A DNA stretch of 64,000 bases from Cryptomeria japonica (taxonomy: Eukaryota; Streptophyta; Pinopsida; Cupressales; Cupressaceae). Both the position numbers and the translations under genes were made by a program. Location of the stretch: assembly GCF_030272615.1 (NCBI RefSeq), contig NC_081413.1, forward strand, positions 721,634,367 to 721,698,366, read 5' to 3'. The notes under the pieces are model-generated. The model had not been told where the DNA came from, searched no databases, and saw only the letters and a list, made by a program, of their open reading frames with translations. Shown here piece by piece: positions 46,101-58,100 of this stretch; the stretch's first letter is position 1; every line of letters begins with the position of its first letter.

Positions 46101-49100
46101 GAAAATTAACATGTTTAATAATGGGCAAGTACATAAGGAGGTCTTCCCCTCCCATTTTGGATATGGTGAATTTGGGGGGAGCACAAGCAATCAAGCATTT
46201 TTAGAGGTCTTCAAGGCTACATAGTCTTCATCTAGCCATTGTGGAGCAACTTTACATCATTCCTATGTAAGCATGTGTGTGTGATTAGGGTTTTGTCATG
46301 TTCGTGCTATTTCATATAACATATGTGATTACATTCAAGAAGCAAAGCATCATTATCAGTGATTGCAGATTTGAGGTATATCTTTCCATTGTTTTATATA
46401 AGTATTTGCAATATTTCATTCAAGGTCAATTCCTCAACTAAGGTTTGACTAAGGAAAACCCCTATTTCCAACCTATTTTCCCTTCTTTCTGTGTGTAGGA
46501 AGTAGGTAAAGAGTTGTGATCTTCATAATAAGTTTTGTTCACAGAGGCAAATCAATCCCCCTTTGGTGCATAAAAAGTGCAGAGGACCATGGCAATCACC
46601 ACCATTTTCCAAACATTTCAGGAGTTCTTTCAGGGATCAAATCTGACTTGGCTTACATGGCTCAATTCCAAGTGCCGAGCTCAATCTCACATTTGTAGCT
46701 CACTATTTTCATGTTTTACCTCTATTTCCAGCACTTTGTCTTAATTCAGCAATTCAACCCACAAAAGAGAGGTTCCCTAATTCAATCCAATTAGTATGAA
46801 CTCTAAATCCTTGTTGGTTTGTGACTATATCTATTGGATTCCAACCCTCTTTTGAATGTAATTGGTCCCTAGGAAAAAATTCGTGGTTTTCATCCTTCTT
46901 GTGGTGGAAACCCTAATTTTTCACCGTTACATAGGGTTGCATCCAAAGTTTTGTGTTAGCTTCTCTATAACATGTGGGAGACAACCAATGAGTTCTAGAT
47001 AGTAGAAAAGTGGCTCTCCCATGCATGCATGTCTCCTAAACAAAGCAAGGGACGCCACCAATCAGTTCTAGAGAGTAGAAAAGTGGTTCCCATGCACCTA
47101 AGCCTCCTAAACAAAGCAAGGGACACCACAACATAGCCCCAACTGCATCTACTTCATCTCTTATTCTCTTAATAAAAATTTATGGGCCAAGGAAAAAACT
47201 CATCTCGTAAAACTCCATCAACTATTTTTATGTGTATGCATGGATATGTTTTAATATTAAATATTAATTATTTCATGTGTAAATGATTGTCAAAGATAAA
47301 AGGTTTTTATGTACATGATCACAATATGAGACTCCATGCTTTAACATGATTGTATACTTATATGTTACCATTTAATTATGTTGGCCAATATTTTTAATAT
47401 TATAGTTTTAATTGTTTTAGTATATATTGAATGTATTTTTCTTTTTATTTATGTAGAATAATACTTGACAATGTAATTAATGTTTACAAATAATCAAAAT
47501 AGGTTAATGAGACTAGAAGAAATATATGCTAATTTATTGAAAAAAAAAAGATTAACCACAATTTATTAAATTCGCTTAAAATTTTTGAATGAAGGTTGAC
47601 AGAAGAAATTCAAAGAAAAATATTTAGAAAAAAAATCGTCTCCATAACTCTTTAAGAATGTAGATTGTTTATTACGTCATCTCCTTTATATTTATACTAC
47701 GTGTCTTTATTTAACTCAAAAAAAATGAGATTCCATAATACTCTAGGCACATAAAAATAAAACATGCCATTATAATTGCTTGTTAATATTAGTATAAAAT
47801 TTTCAAACATAACTTTTAAATTTTAAGTATAGTATTTAACTTCAAATTTAAAGAAAATATTTTATCATTTAAAAAAAAAATTATCTTTAAATTGTCAAAT
47901 TATACATTAAACTTGTAAGTGAATGAATTAAAAAAAAAACATTTTACAATAAAAAAATGTGTAATGGGGTATCATTTAACCTCCAATGGGAAGAAGAGAA
48001 TTAAGGCACTTACTATTCTTAATGATGTTACCTTGATACAACATGAAACTTCTTGAAGTGCTTATTTTCACAACTAAAGCACTTCTACATTGTACATATC
48101 CTCCTTTTCATGCTTAGAGAAGGCTTCTACATATATTCCTTTTCTCCAATAACCTACCTTAAGTCCAAAGGCTCAACATTTGTGGTGCAAGTTTTCACCA
48201 TAAATACTAGTCCCACCAAACACCAAGTGGAATGTGCATAGTGCTCTAAAATTAATTGAAGTAGACATGGCTTCTTGTAAATCTCTTAGCAATAAATTGC
48301 CAAACTTGAACACATATTCATTCAAAAACACACATGCAATCTAGGAAATTGTATATAATTCTAGCCATCATATGTTTGACATCTTATTGACAATGATTTA
48401 TGAATACATCATATGACATGTTTTTTTATTTTAGGTGAGGAGGTAACAAAAATATTAGATAAGTAAAAGCTATTATGTAGATCAAAAGTTGAAGTAGTCA
48501 AGATAGTTCTTAGAGCATCAAAAGTATGTAATATGGTATGCACTTATTGTTTATATAATAGTAGTAGGTTGGACAACTCTTAGTCATCAAAATCATTTTG
48601 TAGGGTCTATTTTGGGTTGTCCGCAATGTTTAGAAGGGAAGAGATTGTTAATACATACAATTGAAACAAAGAAAAGTGCTACTAAAAATAAATTGGCGTT
48701 TGAATGCTTCATAGGCTAAGGCTCGGGATTTGTCATAAATTGAGACACGTAGAAATAAGGAAAATAAATAAAGTTGGCTTAATGCAAATATGCTTGAAAA
48801 GGCTAATGGTAATGGTGTGATGTCAAAAAGATGAAGTTGTATCTAGCATATTAACATAGAGGAAAGAAGTAGGAAAATTCTATAGCGGTGAATGAGTGAA
48901 AAATAATTATTTGTTGATGAAAAGCACAAGTAAGAAGTGTAGAAATATTTTTTTAATAAAAATTAAACACATAATTTTTTAAAAAAATTGGTTTTATTTT
49001 GGATTTTTTTCTTTTACCCATAATATATGCCTACTTTTAGTAATGATTTATGTGATGTGTAAAAATGTTTTTGATGTACCTATAAATATTGGCACCTCTT

Positions 49101-52100
49101 TAAATGTGAAGTAAGAATTTCTTATTATATGGGTTAACAATCAAATTTTATACCATGGAAAAGAATTTTAAATTGTTTATTCAAAAAGGATTTCCCAAGT
49201 TTAATATCACATATTCTATTTTGTTGCCCTGTAATTTTGGAAGTATATGCATTTCTCCTTTTGGATAGTTTTACCATGCTTCTTTTCTCTACAAAAGAAA
49301 GAATACATGACCTAAAAGTAAATTGCCTAAAAATGGCAAATTTCAAAATGCATAAAGTGCAAATTCATTGTAGAGAGCTAAGATTGCATGTACAGAGCAC
49401 TAGATTGGTCTGAGGAAGGTACAATAAAGTAGTAGACATATAGGAGAAACGTGTTGAGTGTTCTATATAGGGTTCAAGAAGGCCAATGTGGGTTAGGAGA
49501 ATCCATTAAGGCTAGTGCCATTGATGTGCCCTATTTATCTTGGATAGGATAGCTGGGCTAGAGGAGGTATAAACCATCAATTAAGTCATATCATCATCCA
49601 TTTATAGATAGAGATGGCTCGATGCAATTCTTAGATTCATGTTAATGAAGTAGAGTAAGTGTCATCAATCATAAGATCACATTTTATAGCTTACCACTGG
49701 TGTAGCTATCTTTGAAAATTGATATAAAAGATGTTATTTCAAAAAAAAAAATGATATATAAATGTAATACATTCACCATCCATTTAGAGATAGAGATAAA
49801 TCAATGCAATCCCTAGATTTATATTGATGAAGTAGTCGGTGTCATCAACATAAGATCACATTCAATAATTATCACTAGCATAGCTATCTTTAGAAAATTG
49901 ACATAAAATATGTTGTTTTAAAATGTATATGACATGTAATGATGACAATCGACTCCTCACAATCGAGATGAACAATTAGACTAATTTTTCAAAGTTAGGA
50001 GACACAATTAATTAGAATATCTTTGCTAAATTTAGAAATGGTTTTTAACCACTCAAACTTTTGGAGAAAAAACAATCAAGTGAATAATATTTCTAGAAAT
50101 TAGAGTCCAATTAGGGGGCGGTTGTTAACTTGTGTGAGCAATTGGATATATTAAATAGAATAGTTTAGAAGGAAGTATGGATAGAAATTCTAGTGAGTTA
50201 ATATTTTAATGAGGAGAATTCTAATTTAGGTACAAACTCTTTCTTATCAAACAAATATGTTATATCTGGAATTTTTTTTTTTTTGAGGGGGGGGGTGGGT
50301 GGATATTATGAAATGGAGACTGTCTGCTATTTTTATATGTGAATGTTCTTCAATTTTTAGTGTACATGCATTTGTGAAAAGTTTTTGAATGTTTCATGCT
50401 TTTAACTCAGGAGCAGACCCCATACCTGTTACATCAGTTTGGTATTAAAGCACAAAGAAGATCTTAAATAAGAGATTTTCATTTAGGTATGTTCTCAGTC
50501 ATTCTTTGGCAGCAGAGGTGTTATGAAATACAATGTGAGGCTAAGTTGAAGAAGACATCGCCACTATTGTTAAATCCTACCTGAAGAAGACATCGCCACT
50601 ATTGTTGAATCCTACCAAGCGTTGAGAAGAAGACAAAAAAAAGAAGATTTTGATGTGTATGGCGTAAGATTGGAAAGAGTGGCATCACATGGCATAAGAA
50701 GCTGCAAATGGGAAGAAGGAAAAATAAGGAGAAAGGAACAGTAATGGGCTATGCATAAGAGAGAAAACGAAGATTGAAGGTGCGTAGGTTTGGGTCCTGG
50801 TTTTGCTGGTTGTATTGGCCTATATTAAGGCTCAAAGTTGCCACTCAAGTGTGTTGCAACTTGCAATATAAAAATAAAAAGTCTACAATTCATATTATTT
50901 GTTGCTACAAACAAAAAGTAAAAGTAAGCAGCTACCGAGTCATAATAGGATCTAACGTAGGAGCTTTCATTACTTCTCTAGTAGAGGAAAGGAGACTTGT
51001 GAAAACGAGAGCTAGTTCTAAAAAATAATAGCTATTCACTGTGTATTTGCTACAACTTAGAGTAATCTAGTATACTTGTAAAAACGAGCGCTCGTTCTAG
51101 AAAATAACAACTATTCAACTTAAGACTAATCTAGTAGACTTGCAAAAATGAACGCTAGTTCTAGAAAATAACTGTTTTCATTCTGCAAGTTTTGTTTCTA
51201 TTTTTAAGCTAGATCTATCCCTGTGCAGCTAGAAAATTTTACATGGTATCAGAGTCACTTTCTGCAAGACCACTTTTGGTTGCAAGACATTGTAGCATAT
51301 TAAGTGTCATGCAGAGTTAGTGTTTATTTTGAGGGGGGGTTTTGTTCCCACTGGGTTTTCCCTCTTTCCTCTTTTATTTCCTTTTCACTAGGCTTTTCTC
51401 CTTAGTTATAGACTTAAGGGGGGGTGTTAGCGCAACTTTATCTCCAGTTCTTTTCTCCATGATTTACAGATAACTGCCGATGCATGCTCCTCCTTACATT
51501 AAGCCTGTGACTTATGGAAAACTTCTGATTGCATGCCCTATGCGCTATTTGCAATAAGCTAACTAATGTGAACAAGAAGTTAGTCTTCACGATCTCTAAA
51601 ATCTTCACCACCATTTCTGCGGATATCAATTATATTTAATGCAAGTACTGTATTGTAATTTTAATATAAAAATTTCATTTATAAACAGATCTGTGTTTGT
51701 TCTGTGTTTTTGCTATGTTTTCATTCTGCAAGTTTTGTTTCTATTTTTTAGCTAGATCTATCCCTGTGCAGCTAGAAAATTTTACATTCACTGTGTTACA
51801 TCTTAGACTGATCTTTTAATATCAAGTCTATAGTAAGTTTTTCTATTGATGTTATGTTGTGTTAGTATAGATTTAGTATTATGCACATTGCAGTCGAAAT
51901 ACAACATTTTTTTAGGTTTGCATTCACATCTTCCTCTAGGAAGAAGATAATGTTTGTTGATGATATTGTTCAAGTGAAGCCTCTACAATTTCATGTGTTC
52001 CTATAAAAGAACGAAGCAGAAGAAACATAGGAGGAGAGAAGGTTTGGTTTTGTGTAGGTTGTAAGAAGTAGATGCTTATTGGTAGTGTGGGTAGGGAAAA

Positions 52101-55100
52101 TGTGGTAAAGCTCGTCAAGCTAAGTAGTTGCAATTGTGCACTCTACTATTTGTTATGCATGAAGATATGGGGCATTAACTTGTGGGTATTGCCTTATATA
52201 ATTGTATTAATTTCTTGAAGGATTGAAGAATAGTAATAAAATGTTGATATATGGTCAATAAATTTTTCTTTCAAAGGAAAGAGGAGATTTGCAGCTTTCT
52301 TTTGGGGCTAAAATATGATTATGGAGATATATCATGATGTGAATAAGAGGATGATCAAGTTGGAAGAAAGAGTAAGACAAAGCCAACAGAAGAAGCTAAC
52401 AAAGGGTCAACAAAAGGAAATACAATAATTAGAGTTTGAGTTAGAATTACGGTGGCTGTTGGAGGAATATAAATATCATGCCCCTGCCCTGATACCTCCT
52501 CAAATCTGATACATATCACTAATTATAAAATCGTCTTATTTATAAGACATCACAATTTTCTTATATCTAGCCGACCTCCTTGACTTCGATGAAAATAAGT
52601 AAAAATAGAAGTTGTTCGACCCTTATGGGAACAAAAACAAAGGGGATAAAAATGGTTGAGGACCAATCTAGCCTTGAAGAAGGGAAGTAGTTTGAAACAA
52701 AAAGAAAATCAATAACATAAGGGCCGACTCATAAGCTGACTATACCCAAAATAAAGGCATATATATAGAGCTGAGGCATAGGACAAACGGAGATGCAACA
52801 TGCAAGATACAAATAAGGCGCATTTAATTATTGTAGAGCAGTGATTCCTAAACCTAGACCGGTATACAGCGACCCATATGATTAAGGAATTGGTTATTAT
52901 AAATGATTAACAGAACAAGGCAGAGCCTAATTGCAATGTATTTTAGAAGAGACGCCACTCTTGAAGAAAGGATGGCCGCCTACAAAGACACAACCTTTCA
53001 GCAATAAGAGAAGGATATAAAAATAAAAGACCTTGATTGGATAAGGGCATCAAAATGAAGTAGTAACACTTGTGGTAGGTGGCATAATGTAATTTAATGT
53101 ATATAAATACTCACATATGAACAATATGTATGCAACCTAATGATATTTTATTACTATATGATATCTTATGTAAGGAATATAGATAATAATGTGTAATTTT
53201 TCATATGTCTGTTTAAACAACCATAATAGGGATAGTGAGGGAATATATGGAGGGAAAATAGTTCTGAGGTCCTCTTCTAAGCACACCATCTCATGGTGGT
53301 TACTAATAGTCACATTAGGCCAAGGGGGTGCAAGGAGTGCCCCACCCTTGGGCTTAGAAGGGAAGGATACATTTCAGACATCTTCTTGTATTTTTCTCCA
53401 CAAGCCTCCACCATGATTGACTATTGGATTAAGGAGTCCCAATCATAAGGAGGTGAATAAGTTGGTATGATGAGGGGGAATGGTCGTAGGATACCTCACT
53501 AGGTACACCCCCTCATGTGGATAGTGGAAGGCCACATGAGGCCAAGAAGGATGGTATATTCACTCTTGGGCATAGGGTAGAGGGTTACTTTGGGCATCCT
53601 ATCATGTCTCCTTATCCTAACCCTCTATGGTTGAACTCCATTAATGAATTAGATATACCATATGATTAAAATAATATTCTTGTCCCCAGTACATAAGACC
53701 TATGCTTTGATTAACATAATGTTCCCAATCTTAGTAGGGAAGATCTATTTTATGAATTATGCTTCAATGATTATCTAACACAATTGTAGGGCCTCAACCA
53801 AAATCTCTCTTGTTCAACAATTCAAGTTGGTAAATGATATCTCTAACTTTATTTCATTTCTTGCTTTGCTTGGAAATGTGATTTTGGGGAGAAACTAGAG
53901 CATTTACAAAAGGGGACATTACAATAAGTTATGCAATTGTAAGCAAGCAAAGACAAAGAAGTTTGTAATAAAGGTGTTGAAGAGGAATGAGAAGGTAAAT
54001 GATAATGGTAGAAAAAAAATTCCCTATGTGAAAGAGCCATTCTTAGAATGGGAGGTCATTTGGTCAAGGATTAGCCAAGGAGTGGAACTATTAAAATAGG
54101 GAAAGATAAAATTCCTTGCAGAGTTGGCAAAAGTATTAGTGGATAAAAGACCTTTGAATGAGATCTTCCAAGAGTTACAAGGAGCAGATGTAGATGAATG
54201 GGATGATGATAAAGAATATCAGAGGGATGGAGTTGTTGAGCTATGTTACCCTAAGAAGGGGAAGGCATTGAAGATTACAATGTAGAAAGATAAGAGTTGG
54301 AAGACTGTAATGAGAAGGAACACAACCTATCACAGGAGGAGGCCCAAAACATTGTGGCAATGGAAACAATCCACGTTGTAGAGGAAGCTACAACACAAAT
54401 GGAGATCTTTGGGAGCCCCATATGTGATGAAGATTTAATACTTTTAGAGAACACAACTTGCCAAAAACAACTAGATGTATGCCTAGAGAATCTCATTAAT
54501 AAGAAAGGAGCAAAACCTCATCATTTTCTTAAAGAAAGAACAAGGGTGAAGGAAGCTACAATAGAGATGGAGATCTTTGGGAGCCCCACATGTGATGAAG
54601 ATTTAATATTTTCAAAGAACAAAACTTTCCAAAAACAACTAGATGTATGCCTAAAGAATCTCATTAGTAGGAAAGGAGTAGAATATCATCATTTTTTAAA
54701 GAAATAACAAGGGTGATTGAGAAAGGAAATAAAAACACAAACGTTTGTTTAGCGACAAAAGAGGACAATAAAGAAAATGAGGTTGACTTTTGGACATCAT
54801 GTGAAGTCAAGAAACATACCTCTTTAAAGAACTTGAAAGCATGCCCAAGTGGCATGATATGGAGGAGGAAGCACTTTATAGGAAATTTGTATTCTCTCAA
54901 CATTAATTTTGTTTAAAATGATTTATGTGGAGGAGATACAAGTGGTGTAAAGAGAAATGATGATTTTCAATGGGGAAATCTCTTACGTCTTTAGGGAGCT
55001 AGGAAAAGAGGAAGAAGTCCAACTGGCAAAGGAGAAATTCTATTCCAACAAGTTGTTGGAAGTGAAAGAAGAGAAAATGTGATGATTTGAAGAGATCTAC

Positions 55101-58100
55101 TTTGGTGGAAGGGAACATTGTGGCTTGATTCTTCAAGTTAAGACAGTTCTAACATCTATTTCAAACTCTTTCTTTGATGTTTGATGCAGTAGCATCTTGA
55201 GATAAAAAACTTGTTGGAAGGTAAATTAATTGTAGCTGATCAAGTGTCAATACAGACCAAGGGAAGCTTCTAGATATCCATATCTTTCACGTGCATGCAT
55301 TCAAGAAGCTTCTTTCACCTGCCCACCATTATTGCTACAGCTAACTCTAATCTACAGTTTCCAGAACATTTAATATGTATAGGTCTATAAATTGAATGTA
55401 TTCGAAATACAATCTTAGAGCCCTTTTATGGGTTCTCTCCTGTCTCTTCCCCTCTGTATTTCTGTGTGTATTACTGTTGTTTTTATCATGGTATCAGAGC
55501 CGAAGGTGATAATAGGGTGTGCTCCAGTTTGCAGAGTTATTCTATGTTTGGTTTCTCTTTATTCTGTTGTGTTTGTGTTGTGTGTAGATGCCAGTGAGTT
55601 TTGCACCACCTGATTTGGTGAAGTCTGAGCTGTCTTTCTGGTTTTTGCGGTTGAAATGCCAGTGAATTTGACATGTTGAATAGTGCCACCCAAAACAAGG
55701 GGAAACGTTTGTGGTAGAAATGTATATCGAAGATACCAGTGTTGAAAGATTGAGAAGCCGCTAGACAAAGATCGCTGGATTGCAGAAAGTTTGAAGTGTT
55801 TCGAAGTGAAAGACTATTGAGACATGGGTGAAGAGAGTGGGATCTGATACAGAGGGTGAAATAGAGGCTTGGAGCCGTGAGCGCTCCAGTCAGTTGTGTG
55901 GGGTCAGTCAATTATGTGAACTTTAATTTTTAAGGTTTTGTAATATGGTAGTGAATTGTTTAGGCTTGTGTATTTGTGTCCTAATTAAGACATAGAGCTT
56001 GGTTTTTATGAACGAATTGTGTGAATATCTAGTATTATAGATATTAGATGGAGTTAGTTGTGATAGCATAATGTGCAAAGTGTTTTGATCGGTGGTGAGA
56101 AATTTTTTGTCTCTAAATCTTAAGGCTATGTCATTGTAAAAAGTGGGACAGGTGTGGCAAGTATGTGAAAGTCACGTAGCATTGTAGTGATCCCCCATAG
56201 TATTGTTTGTGAATGGGCATAGTTGATAAGTTTGTTTCTTTTTGGAAAAATATTTTAAGGTAAAACAGAAGTGTGTATTCTATCTAAGTTTGTGTAAGGG
56301 GTGCATGATCGATGGTACCCGACACCCAAAAAGTGTTTGGTTTAATATATTGATGAACCGTGTATCTGAAAAGCATTCCTATAGAACTGGCGAGCACAAT
56401 GGCTAGTTACCTATGTGTCTCGGTAGATGGTTTGCCTTTTATATGGACTCAATAATTTTAGTAAAAAATTCTGAAGTGATGAAAGTTTCCCCATCACGAT
56501 GGTCATTGGAACCATGTTAGTGCTGAGTCTCTTGTGATGGTTTGTGGTAAGACAAAACCACTTGTTTGGGTAAAAAAACCCAAAGTAATATGAAATTCAA
56601 AGTGATTGTATCAGTTGGGGAAAACCCAAATGGTTATGGGTAAACCGGTTAAAAACCCAAAAGTTATTGTAAAAGAGAAGTTTGTAGCGAATCGGTTAAG
56701 GGTAAACTGTGAAAACCCAAAGTGATTAGGGGAAACGGAATTTGTTGTAAATGGGTACCTAAAAGGCTTAAGGCCAGAACCAATCCTTTTGAGTTTATGG
56801 GGGGATATCAAAAGCAATTAGACAATTAATTTATGGGGGGATGTTGGAAGGTAAATTAATTGTAGCGGATCAAGTGTCGGTACAGACCAAGGGAAGCTTC
56901 TAGATATCCGTATCTTTCACGTGCATGCATTCAAGAAGCTTCTTTCACCTGCCCACCACTATTGCTACAGCTAACTCTAATCTACAGTTTCCAGAACATT
57001 TAATATGTATAGATCTATAAATTGAATGTATTCGAAATACAATCTTAGAGCCCTTTTATGGGTTCTCTCTTGTCTCTTCCCCTCTGTATTTTTGTGTGTA
57101 TTACTGTTGTTTTTATCAAAACCGCTTCCACGTTCACCAAAAACTGTAATAATTGGGTTGTTAAGATTCTTAATGTTTTAATATGTTGAACTTTGCTTTC
57201 ATGTAAATATGTTTTGAACTAAGGAGGTTCAAAATTCTAAAGAAGAAGAGAATGCTGCAAACCAACTCCTCACAATGAGGAAACACAATCATACCAATTT
57301 CTCAGGATTAAGAGGCATAATTAGTCTATATTTACTAAATTTGGAAGTGATTTTTAACCACTTAGACTTTTGGGGAAAAAGCAATTGAGTGGATACTGTT
57401 TCTAGAAATTAGAGTCCAATTAGAGGGTGGTCATCGGAGCAATTGAAAATATTAAATGGAACAGTTTAAAGTGAAGTAAGGGTAGAAATTCTCAATGAGT
57501 TATTCTTTTTGATGGGGGAAATCCTCACTTAGTAACAGGCTCTTTCTTATCTGTAGATATGTTATATCTTAATATTTTCAAGATATTGTGAAATGGAGAA
57601 TGTGTTCTTAATATTTTCAAGATATTGTGAAATGGAGAATGTGTTCCTCGCTATGTGTCTCCTATTTTCATATCTGAATGTTCTCCAATTTTTAATTTGC
57701 ATGTATTTGTGAAAAATCTGTGAATGTTTGAAGTTTTTAACTAAGGAACAAACCCCAGGCTTGCTGCATTATATAAATAGAACAGGCTTCTTGAAAAAGA
57801 CATCTCTTAATATATTTTACGTAATTTTTCTTATGACAAATATGTTAGAAAGAAATTATGAAATCCAAAATATTATTCTTAAATTATTTTTACATAATCA
57901 TATTAAAAATTATGCATTGATAATTGTATGTATTATTTCAAAAGGAACAAACTTAAGGCTGATACATACAGTAGACAAAACGTAAAGAACCGCCACCAGA
58001 AAAACACGCAAAAAGACTTGATAAGCTAAATGAAAGACCATTTTGTACTTACCCTTGCTTTGGAATGATCTGGCCTTTGAAAAGGGAAGCTCTATGGAGT

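Larger units (their letters stand above)
55212..57118 (+). mobile_element. Non-autonomous LTR element (TRIM/LARD-like), 1.9 kb
   Basis: LTRs of 277 bp each (55212-55488 and 56842-57118), TGTTGGAAGG to TTTTTATCA, differing at a handful of bases. A site TGGTATCAGAGCC follows the 5' LTR directly and a TTATGGGGGGA tract precedes the 3' LTR. Flanks AAACT and AAACC could be a 5-bp target duplication with one change. The 1353-bp internal part has no recognisable coding domain, so it must have used enzymes of another element, probably Ty1/copia type. Confidence 0.85.
45173..58052 (-). other. 12.9-kb intron 2 of the TNL gene
   Basis: Bounded by donor AAGG|GTAAGT (58052) and acceptor TTGTTCAG (45173). 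It contains AT-rich DNA (45200-45900), a 60-bp tandem pair (45951-46070), a ~71-bp tandem pair (46980-47122), a decayed TIR exon (48119-48420) and a duplicated segment near 49600-49920. Further on are a short LTR relic (51165-51786), a decayed retroelement (53900-55100) and a 1.9-kb LTR element (55212-57118). The rest shows nothing recognisable. Confidence 0.65.
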
